Source: Paracoccaceae bacterium (GTDB taxonomy: Bacteria; Pseudomonadota; Alphaproteobacteria; Rhodobacterales; Rhodobacteraceae). Taken from it: DNA of 64,000 nucleotides. Where the stretch lies: positions 31,121 to 95,120 of the forward strand of contig CANHLE010000003.1 of the NCBI GenBank assembly GCA_947461435.1, read 5' to 3'. The position numbers were made by a program, and so were the translations under genes. Positions 52,222-60,210 of the stretch are shown here, in pieces. The notes beneath the pieces are model-generated. The model was given only the letters and a program-made list of their open reading frames with translations, ran no database searches and was not told the DNA's origin. Position 1 is the first letter of the stretch, and every line of letters starts with the position of its first letter.

Positions 52222-53553
52222 TCACGGCAGAGTCTTGCCGGCGTAGGTCTTTGCGAACTTTTCAAGCATGGCATTGCCACGTTCGACCGAGGTGTCGTAG
52301 GCCTCTTGGACGGACTTTTGGCCCGACAAGGCGGCTTGCACTTCGGAAAGCCATTCGGCGCGATGCTGGATCATCGATCCCAAGCGGAATCCGCGGTTAA
52401 GCGGGCCCGGAACCGTAGCAGTCAAAGAGGCGATGGCGACTTCACGGCCTTTGTAGGGAGCTGCGGCATAGAAGCCCTCGGCGACGAGGGAATCATAGGC
52501 CGACGCGGTGACGGGGATGTACCCGGTGTTTGAGACCCAGAATTTGATCGAGTCTGGTGTGGAGATGAATTTCAGGTATTCAGCCACGCCGCGGTATTCT
52601 TCTTCCGTCTTGCCAGCCAGAACCCAAAGTGAGGCGCCGCCCACCACAGAGTTGTGGCGCTCTACGCCCTTTTCGGTCGGGATCATGGCCACATCCCAAT
52701 TTAGGTTGTCGGCATGCTTGATGTTCAGTGAAGAGTGGTTGGCGATCGACCCGAAGAAGAACGAGCAGATGTTCTGCGCGAAGGCTTCCTGCGAATTCAT
52801 GCCGCCCGCCGACACTTTCATCTCGGCCAACCCGGCATCAAGCCATGACTTGATGTCTTCCATGTGTTTGACGGCCGACGTGGTGTTGTAGACATATTGT
52901 GTATCAAGACCGTCGTAACCATTGTTGTTGGTCGCAAGAGCCACGTTGTTGATCGAAGAATACTGCTCCAGATCCACCCAGACTTGAGGCTCGTATCCAT
53001 AGGCGCATTTTGACGGGTTCTTGGCCTTCAGGGCTTTGAGGGTCGCGTCAAACTCTTCCCAGTTGGCCGGGACGGGCATGTTCACAGAGGCCAGATCATC
53101 TGTGTTGTAATACATGACGGCGGTCGATGAGTTGAAAGGCATCGAGAACATCTCGCCCTTCGAGGAGGAGTAGTAGTTCGCGATCCCCGGGAAATAGTCG
53201 GCCCAGTTGATCTCGATATTGTAGTCTTTCATCATCTGAGTGACGGCATAGAATTGGCCCGACATCATCAGGTCGGCCGTGCCGGCATCAAACGATTGCA
53301 GCAGAGCCGGGGCCTTGCCCGCCCGGAAGGCGGCGATGGCGGACTGGACGACCAGTTCATAGCCATCATAGCCTGTGCAGACGGCCTCGTATTTGTCTTG
53401 CGACGCGTTAAAGCGGTCGCAAGTCTGGGCCAAAACGGCACCCAAGTCGCCCGACAGGCCGTACCAGTAATCAAACTTGATCTTCTCAGCAGACGCGGTG
53501 GTGGCGCACAAGGCCAGCGCCAGCGCAGCAAGCGCCGGATAAGTCTTTGTCAT
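52222..53553 (-). CDS. ugpB: ABC transporter substrate-binding protein, UgpB type
   Basis: A 443-residue periplasmic binding protein with signal peptide (MTKTYPALAALALALCATTA, cut after ASA). The opening KIKFDYWYGLSGDLGAVLAQ is the UgpB hallmark, and later parts FDAGTADLMMSGQFYAV, FNSSTAVMYYNTDDL and GGASLWVLAGKTEEEYRGVAEYL agree. UgpB binds sn-glycerol-3-phosphate and glycerophosphodiesters. The neighbouring phosphodiesterase supports this. The gap from the phosphodiesterase is 176 nt, so it probably has its own promoter; a 7-bp inverted repeat lies there. Confidence 0.88.
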   Translation of the reverse strand: MTKTYPALAALALALCATTASAEKIKFDYWYGLSGDLGAVLAQTCDRFNASQDKYEAVCTGYDGYELVVQSAIAAFRAGKAPALLQSFDAGTADLMMSGQFYAVTQMMKDYNIEINWADYFPGIANYYSSSKGEMFSMPFNSSTAVMYYNTDDLASVNMPVPANWEEFDATLKALKAKNPSKCAYGYEPQVWVDLEQYSSINNVALATNNNGYDGLDTQYVYNTTSAVKHMEDIKSWLDAGLAEMKVSAGGMNSQEAFAQNICSFFFGSIANHSSLNIKHADNLNWDVAMIPTEKGVERHNSVVGGASLWVLAGKTEEEYRGVAEYLKFISTPDSIKFWVSNTGYIPVTASAYDSLVAEGFYAAAPYKGREVAIASLTATVPGPLNRGFRLGSMIQHRAEWLSEVQAALSGQKSVQEAYDTSVERGNAMLEKFAKTYAGKTLP

Positions 53554-53659
53554 CGTCGTTCTCCAGATTGGACATCCAGCCGTTTTGCGGGTGCCTCTTT
53601 TTGATAGGGGCCGGCTGTGTCACTGGGCCGACACTTGAGCGAATGTTTCGTTTCGAGTT

Positions 53660-53690
53660 TGTTTCAGCCATGCAACATCCGCGTGAAACA
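53660..53690. promoter_or_regulatory. Inverted repeat upstream of ugpB
   Basis: TGTTTCA (53660-53666) and TGAAACA (53684-53690) are exact complements 17 nt apart, about 107-137 nt before the ugpB start. It may be an operator; the protein is unknown. Confidence 0.4.
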
Positions 53691-53729
53691 GGGTGCGGCG
53701 GCGCACAGCCGGGGTCGGGCACGACGCGG

Positions 53730-54536
53730 TCAGTCAGGGTTGTGAACGCCGATCACGGTGTTGCCGTCGATGAAATCTTCAAACAACACCGTCGTTCCAT
53801 GCGCCGTACCCAAAACAACGGCCATTTGTGCCGGACCTGACAGGCCCTTGAACGGTGTCTTCGGTTGATCGACGTTAAAGCTGACCGAATAATGCCCACC
53901 TGCCAATGTGGTGAACGGAATGCCGTGATGGGTGGCCGTCGATGTCAGGTGAACATGCCCCGCAATCACCTGGCGAATGTCATCATGGGTCTTCAGGACT
54001 TCGATGAACGGCGTGTCGTCCAGCAGTTTGATATTGTCTGATTCGATGTGCAACGCATTGGCATTGTGATGCAGAACAACAACGACGGGGCGGTCTGCTG
54101 CCTCGGCCAGACGAACGCGCAGCCAATCCAACTGCGGGGAGGTGAGGTTTCCATCCACGCGGCCCGGCTCGGAGCTGTCCAGCACAATAACGCGGTATCC
54201 CTTGGCGTCGATCACGTGATTGACCTTGCCCGTCTCGTCCGCTTGGTCCTTGCCAAAGACAGAAAGATAAGTCGGGCGATCGTCATGATTGCCCAAGGTG
54301 ATAAATGTGGGGATGGTGATTTTGGCTGCGATGTCGCGAAGCCGCTCATAAGCCTCGGCCCCGCCCTCATCGGCCAGATCCCCTGCGAGGATTAGAAAAT
54401 CCGCATCGGCATACCGCGCATTCAGGCAAGCCACCGCTTGTTCAAACCGCTCTGCCGTGTCGAGGGTCATTGATGTCTGGCCATTGCGGACCAGATGTAG
54501 ATCGCTCATCACGACGAATTTCAGTGTATCGTTCAT
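53730..54536 (-). CDS. Metallophosphodiesterase (GpdQ/CpdA-like)
   Basis: A 268-residue class III cyclic-nucleotide-phosphodiesterase fold protein. Metal ligands fit the calcineurin-type pattern: MSDLHLV (D-x-H), AGDLADEGG (G-D), TLGNHDDRP (G-N-H-D), VVVLHHNANAL (H) and IAGHVHLTST (G-H-x-H). GpdQ acts on glycerophosphodiesters and CpdA on cyclic AMP; the Ugp-type transporter next to it makes a glycerophosphodiesterase role more likely. No signal peptide, so it is cytoplasmic. It overlaps the end of the TIM-barrel gene by 4 nt. Confidence 0.85.
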   Translation of the reverse strand: MNDTLKFVVMSDLHLVRNGQTSMTLDTAERFEQAVACLNARYADADFLILAGDLADEGGAEAYERLRDIAAKITIPTFITLGNHDDRPTYLSVFGKDQADETGKVNHVIDAKGYRVIVLDSSEPGRVDGNLTSPQLDWLRVRLAEAADRPVVVVLHHNANALHIESDNIKLLDDTPFIEVLKTHDDIRQVIAGHVHLTSTATHHGIPFTTLAGGHYSVSFNVDQPKTPFKGLSGPAQMAVVLGTAHGTTVLFEDFIDGNTVIGVHNPD

Positions 54537-55348
54537 TGTCCCAATCCTTTCGAAACAAGATATTCCATTGACGCCGGGATGCCGGACTTGTCCTCAAGCT
54601 CCAGAATAAGACGTGGTTTGACCGACAGGGTCGCTATGGCCGCAAAAACGGCCGGCCACAGGATGCTGCCTTGGCCGATTTGCCAGTGCCGGTCGGCATA
54701 GCCATCGGCGTCTTGCAGATGGACATGGGCGAGCATGTCGCCCGCTGATCTGACAAAGTAATCTACCGGCGGCGCCCCTGTGGAGCCGTGGGCATAATGC
54801 GCATGACCTGTGTCGACGGACAGTTGCAAGGCGTTGGAGCCAAAGCTTTCGCAAAGAAGTTTGCGGTCCGCTGGATTGATGTCCTCGATGTTTTCCATCA
54901 CCAAGGTGACGCCAAGCGTTTCGGCGCGCTTGACGATGGGGTCCATGACGTGGTGCACGCGGCTGAAGAAGGCGTCGCGGGCGCCTGTGCGCCCATCGAG
55001 ATTGTTGTAATCCCATGTACTGAACGGAGAGTGGATAACCATGTGCGACGCATCTATGGCGGCGCATACATCAAGTCCTTGCCCGAAGCGTTTTTGGACA
55101 ACGTCGCGAACCAGCGGATCTTGCGTGTCGATCGTGAAGCCCCAGAATGGCCCGTGAATGCCCATCCGGCCTTTGTATCCGGCAAGCAGTTGCTTGACTT
55201 CGGTTGCCAGCGCAGACCAGTCACCGTCTAGAACCGAGGCGCTGACAAAGCTTTGCAGTTCCAGATCCCGATCCTTCTCTAGGATCCAATTCTGATAGGT
55301 TTTTAGGTCGGCATTGGTCAGTGCCGCGCCGATGACGGGGACAGTCAT
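54533..55348 (-). CDS. Xylose-isomerase-like TIM-barrel protein
   Basis: A 271-residue sugar phosphate isomerase/epimerase-type TIM barrel (AP endonuclease 2 superfamily). The acidic/His metal site can be seen in MGIHGPFWGFTI, MVIHSPFS, LVMENIEDINP (Glu), LSVDTGHAHYAHG (D-x-x-H) and HVHLQDADGYADRHWQIGQG. The reaction is not certain; members isomerise keto-sugars or act on inositol derivatives. ATG at 55348 is used because GGAG lies six bases upstream, inside the longer frame from 55360. It is coupled to the phosphodiesterase, and together they may process imported phosphoesters. Confidence 0.8.
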   Translation of the reverse strand: MTVPVIGAALTNADLKTYQNWILEKDRDLELQSFVSASVLDGDWSALATEVKQLLAGYKGRMGIHGPFWGFTIDTQDPLVRDVVQKRFGQGLDVCAAIDASHMVIHSPFSTWDYNNLDGRTGARDAFFSRVHHVMDPIVKRAETLGVTLVMENIEDINPADRKLLCESFGSNALQLSVDTGHAHYAHGSTGAPPVDYFVRSAGDMLAHVHLQDADGYADRHWQIGQGSILWPAVFAAIATLSVKPRLILELEDKSGIPASMEYLVSKGLGQ

Positions 55349-55360
55349 AACAATCTCCAT

Positions 55361-55595
55361 AGCTGTTTTTCGTCAGCTAGCAGCGGGCTGTGGCACTGTG
55401 GTGTCATCCCGGTAAGGGCTTGATGACAGACCATAAGTTTGGACGGAATGTCGCAAATCTTTGGTATTACTGAAGCCTTACTGTCACATGGCAAGCTTAG
55501 CGGGAGGGAGGGAAATGAAACCCGATTTGCCCCCGATGCCACCTGCCTTTGGGCAGGCCTGAGGCAGGGGGATTGCGATGAACAAGGAGTTCGAG
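55361..55595. promoter_or_regulatory. Divergent promoter region with Pho-box-like repeats
   Basis: The space between the two transport units holds CTGTCAT on the minus strand (55423-55429), TTACTG twice with an 11-nt period (55467-55472 and 55478-55483) and CTGTCAC at 55481-55487. PhoB boxes are CTGTCA(T/C) halves at 11-nt period, so phosphate control is possible, but the matches are imperfect. Confidence 0.35.
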
Positions 55596-56696
55596 ATGAC
55601 CAACCATAAGGGTCTTATGGCAGGCGCCAGCCTGTTGGCTGTGATGGCCGCCACTTTTGCCCACGCTGATGCAATGACCGATCTGGAAGCTGCCGCCAAA
55701 AGCGAAGGCATGCTGACCGTCATCGCCTTGCCGCATGACTGGTGCAACTACGGCGCCGTGATCGAAGGTTTCAAGAAGAAGTACCCGGAGATCACCGTCA
55801 ACGAACTGAACCCCAATGCCGGTTCGGGCGACGAGATTGAGGCCATCAAGGCCAATAAAGGCAACACTGGCCCGCAGGCCCCTGACGTGATCGACGTTGG
55901 TTTGTCCTTTGGCCCGGCCGCCAAGGCCGAGGGTCTGATCCAGCCGTACAAGGTCGCAACCTGGAATGATATTCCGGATTCGGTCAAGGATGCCGAAGGG
56001 TACTGGTATGGCGATTACTATGGCGTTCTGGCCATGGGCGTGAACAAAGACATCATCACTGAAGCGCCAACCAGCTTTGCCGATCTGAAGGACGCCAAGT
56101 TCGCAAACTCGGTCGCCATGCCCGGGGATCCGCGCACGGGCAACTCTTCCATGATGACCGTCTATGCGGCTGGTCTTGCGACAGATGGCAAATTGGCAGG
56201 CGCCGACGCGTTGAATGCCGGTATTGCCTACTTCAAGGCGATGAAGGAATCGAGCAATCTGGTTCCGGTAAATGGCAGCTCGCAAAACCTCGCACAGGGG
56301 ACGACCCCGGTCTACTTTGACTGGGACTATAACCTGCTGGCCATGCGTGACAATCTGGCCGGAAATCCACCGGTTGACGTCGTGATCCCGTCGGATGCTG
56401 TCATTGCTGGTGTTTATGTTCAGGCGATTTCGGCTTATGCGCCGCATTTGAACGCTGCAAAGTTGTGGATGGAATATCTGTATTCGGACGAAGGTCAGAT
56501 TGGCTGGCTGTCGGGATATTGCCACCCGATCCGCTTCAACGCGATGTCGGCTGCAGGCACATTGCCTGCCGAACTGATGGCCAAACTGCCGCCGGCCGAA
56601 GCCTATGCCAAGGCGGTCTTCCCGACACTGGACGAGCAGGGCGCGGCAAAAACCGCAACGGCTGACAACTGGGCCACAGAAATGGGTGCGAACTAA
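55596..56696 (+). CDS. ABC transporter substrate-binding protein (second system)
   Basis: A 366-residue periplasmic binding protein with signal peptide (MTNHKGLMAGASLLAVMAAT, cut near AHA-DA). The fold belongs to the type 2 PBP family of iron, polyamine and phosphonate importers: EGMLTVIALPHDWCNYGAVI, PDVIDVGLSFGPAAKAEGLI and LWMEYLYSDEGQIGWLSGYC. The ligand is not clear; polyamines, 2-aminoethylphosphonate and sugars phosphates have similar systems. ATG at 55596 is chosen because AAGGAG lies six bases before it and a standard signal peptide results; ATG 55578 is possible. Two hairpins follow before the permease genes. Confidence 0.82.
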   Translation: MTNHKGLMAGASLLAVMAATFAHADAMTDLEAAAKSEGMLTVIALPHDWCNYGAVIEGFKKKYPEITVNELNPNAGSGDEIEAIKANKGNTGPQAPDVIDVGLSFGPAAKAEGLIQPYKVATWNDIPDSVKDAEGYWYGDYYGVLAMGVNKDIITEAPTSFADLKDAKFANSVAMPGDPRTGNSSMMTVYAAGLATDGKLAGADALNAGIAYFKAMKESSNLVPVNGSSQNLAQGTTPVYFDWDYNLLAMRDNLAGNPPVDVVIPSDAVIAGVYVQAISAYAPHLNAAKLWMEYLYSDEGQIGWLSGYCHPIRFNAMSAAGTLPAELMAKLPPAEAYAKAVFPTLDEQGAAKTATADNWATEMGAN

Positions 56697-56702
56697 GATC
56701 TT

Positions 56703-56726
56703 TGGCCCTGACGCAGGTCAGGGCCA
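56703..56726 (+). terminator. First hairpin after the binding-protein gene
   Basis: TGGCCCTGAC (56703-56712), loop GCAG, GTCAGGGCCA (56717-56726): a perfect 10-bp stem 7 nt after the stop codon. No T-run follows, so it may mainly protect the upstream mRNA from 3' decay. Confidence 0.65.
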
Positions 56727-56737
56727 GTGCACTTTGG

Positions 56738-56779
56738 CCCGAGGGCAAGCGGCGCTCCCCCGCTCCCCTCGGGTTCTTT
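56738..56779 (+). terminator. Second hairpin with T-rich tail
   Basis: CCCGAGGG (56738-56745) pairs with CCCTCGGG (56766-56773) across a 20-nt loop, followed by TTCTTT. Together with the first hairpin it probably lowers expression of the permease genes relative to the binding protein. Confidence 0.6.
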
Positions 56780-56800
56780 GCTTTCCAAGACAGACGAAAG

Positions 56801-57694
56801 ATGCCGGACGTGATAGATCAACGACCTTCGACGCGATTTGGTGCGCTTCGCACCTTCAGGTGGACTTGGCTTGGGGCTGTGCCCTTTTTCGCCTTTAGCG
56901 TCCTTTTTCTGATTGCACCGGTGTCCTATCTGGTCGTGGGCGCGTTTCAGACACCTGAGGGCGGGTTCACATTTGATAACATGATTGGCCTCGCAAGCCC
57001 AATAATCGCAGCTTCTTATTGGCTGTCTATCCGGTTGAGCCTTGCCTCGGCCGCGATTGGGACGGTGGCGGGCCTTTTGTTGGCACACGCGCTTATTCTG
57101 GGGGGCGCCCCGGTTTGGCTGCGCCGCGCCTTGATGACATTTTCAGGCGTTGCTTCAAACTTTGCCGGGGTGCCGCTGGCTTTTGCCTTCATCGCTACTT
57201 TGGGGCGACTGGGTTTGGTGACGCTGATCCTGAGGGATGTGTTTGGTCTGAACCTCTATGGCTCGGGATTTTCGCTGTTTTCATTTTGGGGGCTCGCGAT
57301 CACCTATCTGTATTTCCAGATGCCCTTGATGCTGCTTGTGATCACGCCAGCCGTGGAGGGACTGAAGACCGAGTGGCGTGAAGCCGCGGAGAGTCTTGGG
57401 GCGAGCGATGGGCAATACTGGCGTATGGTCGGCGCACCGGTGTTAACGCCGTCGGTTCTGGGGTGTTTCCTGCTGTTGTTTGCCAATGCACTCGGCACCT
57501 TGGCCACGGTCATTGCCTTGACCGGCTCAAACTTCTCGGTGGTGCCGATCCTGTTGTTCCAGCAGATTCGGGGCAATGTTCTTTACAACCCGAACCTTGG
57601 CTATGCGTTGGCCTTGGGGATGATCCTGATCATGTCTGTCTCCAACTTGCTGTATCTGATTTTGCGGCAACGCGCAGAAAGGTGGCAGAAATGA
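56801..57694 (+). CDS. ABC transporter permease 1 (PotB-like)
   Basis: A 297-residue permease with six transmembrane helices. LFLIAPVSYLVVGAFQTPEG lies near the start, and the EAA loop is EWREAAESLGASDGQYWRMVGAP. Type 2 PBP-linked importers (PotB/FbpB) have this architecture. ATG at 56801 is preferred over a frame to 56702 because the extra N-terminus would be encoded by the terminator hairpins. Its TGA overlaps the ATG of the second permease (ATGA), so the two are coupled and form the transmembrane dimer. Confidence 0.85.
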   Translation: MPDVIDQRPSTRFGALRTFRWTWLGAVPFFAFSVLFLIAPVSYLVVGAFQTPEGGFTFDNMIGLASPIIAASYWLSIRLSLASAAIGTVAGLLLAHALILGGAPVWLRRALMTFSGVASNFAGVPLAFAFIATLGRLGLVTLILRDVFGLNLYGSGFSLFSFWGLAITYLYFQMPLMLLVITPAVEGLKTEWREAAESLGASDGQYWRMVGAPVLTPSVLGCFLLLFANALGTLATVIALTGSNFSVVPILLFQQIRGNVLYNPNLGYALALGMILIMSVSNLLYLILRQRAERWQK

Positions 57695-58515
57695 GGGGCC
57701 GTTTCGCCATCGGTCCGACGCTGATCACCGTCGCTGCCCTTTTGTACTTCTTTGTCCCGCTTTATGCCGCTTTCCAGTTTTCGCTGCAGATGAAGCGTGG
57801 CACGCTGTCCTTTGCAGCCTATGGTTCCGTGTTTCAGGACGGCGTTTTTATCAATGCCGTCACCTTCTCGATCATGGCGTCGGCGGCGGCCATCATCTTG
57901 GGGGCCATTCTTGTGGTGCCAACCGCGTATTGGGTGCGCCTGCGCTTGCCCAAACTGCGACCCTTGGTCGAGTTCATTTCGCTGTTGCCGTTGATCATCC
58001 CACCCGTCGTGCTGGTCTTTGGCCAGATACGCATGTTCGGATCAAGCTCGTATCTGCCGCTGACAACCTCGGACTGGGGAACCAACGTGCTGCTGGTGAT
58101 CGGGTATGTGGTCCTGTCGATGCCCTATATGTTCCGGGCCGTGGACAACGGCATGGCCGCGATCGACATTGCGACCCTTACCGAAGCGGCAGAAAGCCTT
58201 GGTGCGTCGCGCTTTCGGATCGTCACCACCATCATCTTTCCCAATATCCGTGTCGCCGTCGTCTCGGGCGCGTTTTTGACATTCTCGATCTGCTTGGGCG
58301 AGTTTGCCATCGCGAGCCTTTTGAACCGTCCCGCCTTTGGCCCCTATATGGTGCAACTGGGTCAGGACCGGGCCTATGAACCCGCGGCCCTAGCCATCAT
58401 GAGCTTTGCGCTCACCTGGGTTTTGATGGCCCTGATGCAGGCTTTTGCCCATATGAAGCCGGGCCAGAAGCTGTTCTTTCGTATTCCTTTCAAGAAAAAG
58501 AGCCCAACGCCATGA
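57691..58515 (+). CDS. ABC transporter permease 2 (PotC-like)
   Basis: A 274-residue permease with six transmembrane helices. The EAA loop is TLTEAAESLGASRFRIVTTII, and LLPLIIPPVVLVFGQIRMFG plus FSICLGEFAIASLLNRPAFG are usual for PotC-like subunits. ATG at 57691 overlaps the first permease's stop. Its own end overlaps the ATPase gene by 4 nt. The basic C-terminal tail (FRIPFKKKSP) is cytoplasmic. Substrate as for the binding protein: not known. Confidence 0.86.
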   Translation: MRGRFAIGPTLITVAALLYFFVPLYAAFQFSLQMKRGTLSFAAYGSVFQDGVFINAVTFSIMASAAAIILGAILVVPTAYWVRLRLPKLRPLVEFISLLPLIIPPVVLVFGQIRMFGSSSYLPLTTSDWGTNVLLVIGYVVLSMPYMFRAVDNGMAAIDIATLTEAAESLGASRFRIVTTIIFPNIRVAVVSGAFLTFSICLGEFAIASLLNRPAFGPYMVQLGQDRAYEPAALAIMSFALTWVLMALMQAFAHMKPGQKLFFRIPFKKKSPTP

Positions 58516-59576
58516 GCCTTCTGACCGTCCGCTCGCTTGTCAAAAGCTTTGGCACCAATACGGTGGTCAAGGATTTCAACCTTACGATGCGCGACAGCGA
58601 GTTCATCTCGTTGCTCGGGCCGTCTGGTTGCGGAAAAACCACCGTCCTGCGCATGGTTGCTGGTTTTGAAAAACCCAGCACAGGCGCTATCGAGATTGAC
58701 GGTCAGAACGTCACCAACCTGCGTCCGAACCAACGCAAGATTGGCATGATGTTCCAATCCTACGCGCTGTTTCCAAACCTGACGGTCACCGGAAATGTGG
58801 CCTTTGGGCTGAAGGTCACGGGGACTCCCTCTGATGAAATCACCCGCCGCGTGGATGAGATGCTGTCCATGGTGGGCCTGTCTGGCTTTGGTTCTCGATA
58901 TCCCTACCAACTCTCAGGTGGCCAACAGCAGCGCGTGGCCCTTGCACGTGCGATCGCGCCCCGACCGCGGGTTCTTCTTCTGGACGAGCCGCTGTCGGCT
59001 CTGGACGCCAAGATCCGCGTGGCCTTGCGCAGCGAAATCCGGGCTATCCAGCGCGAATTGGGCATTACGACCCTGTTCGTGACCCATGATCAGGAAGAGG
59101 CGATGGCCATGTCAGACCGGGTCGTCGTGATGAATGGTGGACGCGCGGAGCAGGTTGGCACCCCGGACGAGATTTACAATCTTCCCGCCAGCCGCTTTGT
59201 GGCCGAGTTTATCGGCGCGTTGAACTTGCTGCCGGCAACGCTGCGTGATCCGGCGACGGGCCATGTGGAGACGGCAATCGGCATGATTTCCCTTGGCAGG
59301 ACCATAAATCAGTCAGTGGGGAGCGCCGTGACTTTGGCTTTTCGCCCCGAATCCTTGCGTCTGATGTCTTTGTCAGAGCCGACGTTGGGGCAGGAATTTG
59401 TGGGTCGTTTGGTGACACGGGAATTTCTGGGCGCCATCGTTCGGTTCCGTGCCGAGGTGGCCGGTCATCTCACGCTGGGAATCGACTGCTTCAACCGTGC
59501 TGGCGGTACATTGCCGCAAGTCGGCGATGAGGTTCGGCTGGGCATTCACAGCGAAGAGATCTTGCTGTTGCAGTGA
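58512..59576 (+). CDS. ABC transporter ATPase (PotA-like)
   Basis: A 354-residue ATPase. Walker A GPSGCGKTT, signature LSGGQQQRVALARAI, Walker B VLLLDEPLSALDAKIR and switch His in VTHDQEEAMAMSDR are intact. The C-terminal TOBE domain from about residue 235 (FIGALNLLPATL, LAFRPESLRLM) is typical of PotA/FbpC importers. It closes the four-gene unit SBP-permease-permease-ATPase, with 4-nt overlaps at each of the last two joins. After it comes 408 nt with no gene. Confidence 0.88.
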   Translation: MSLLTVRSLVKSFGTNTVVKDFNLTMRDSEFISLLGPSGCGKTTVLRMVAGFEKPSTGAIEIDGQNVTNLRPNQRKIGMMFQSYALFPNLTVTGNVAFGLKVTGTPSDEITRRVDEMLSMVGLSGFGSRYPYQLSGGQQQRVALARAIAPRPRVLLLDEPLSALDAKIRVALRSEIRAIQRELGITTLFVTHDQEEAMAMSDRVVVMNGGRAEQVGTPDEIYNLPASRFVAEFIGALNLLPATLRDPATGHVETAIGMISLGRTINQSVGSAVTLAFRPESLRLMSLSEPTLGQEFVGRLVTREFLGAIVRFRAEVAGHLTLGIDCFNRAGGTLPQVGDEVRLGIHSEEILLLQ

Positions 59577-59984
59577 TGGACCATCCGGTTCGCATGCGTT
59601 TTGGGACGACCCCCATTGATTTGTAGGCCCCAATTGATCGGATGGGCCGAAAGTCACGCAGGCACAGATTGATTGTTCGGGTAAAGAGGGCCGATCCTCG
59701 TTTTGTGCCCTTCGAAGCGCTGTTTGTTTGCGCCTGGCGATATCTGGCGAATGGGATTTGTCGGTCTTTGTCTGGACATGTTCTGGGTCGGTTTCGAACG
59801 GCTGTCAAATATCATGTAACCCGCGACCTATGGCCAAGGGCCAGGTTAGCTCATAGGCAGGGTCGATGAGGGCCAATTTCCGTTGTCCTATTGCCATCCA
59901 ATCAAACTGACCGATCGCAATCAGCGCCAAGCAACGCCCACCGGCACTGTTGATGGACAAATAAATCAAGAATTTCAGAAGTAA
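59577..59984. other. 408-base stretch without recognisable gene
   Basis: Between the ATPase gene and tRNA-Tyr I see no conserved coding sequence and no clear terminator. A short frame at 59642-59869 lacks a ribosome site and family resemblance. CTATG and CATAG arms form a loose inverted repeat around 59828-59855. Confidence 0.5.
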
Positions 59985-60069
59985 TGGTGGGCGATCCTGG
60001 AATCGAACCAGGCGTGAGTCGCCTCGGCGGAGTTACAGTCCGCTGCCACACCTTGTAGCATATCGCCCA
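59985..60069 (-). tRNA. tRNA-Tyr (anticodon GTA)
   Basis: Minus-strand cloverleaf of 85 nt including an encoded CCA end. The acceptor stem is TGGGCGA with TCGCCCA. The anticodon stem-loop is GCGGA-CTGTAAC-TCCGC, giving anticodon GTA. A long variable arm, as in bacterial tRNA-Tyr, and the T-arm TGG-TTCGATT-CCA follow. The first pair is U1-A72, unlike the usual G1-C72. It lies divergent from rlmB. Confidence 0.92.
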
Positions 60070-60210
60070 ACCTGCTGGTCGAGATAGACAAGGGCGTTGG
60101 GGGCGTCAAGGGTAGATCTCGGGGCGAGAGGGGGGTTTTTGCGATTTCCCTGAGGCTTGCAAAACAGCGGTTGGTAAGCCATGGGTGGGCCAGTATATGA
60201 GGGCTTGAAC

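Noticed and set aside
59642..59869. 75-codon frame before tRNA-Tyr
   Set aside because: No ribosome site, no recognisable family, and a composition like its non-coding surroundings.
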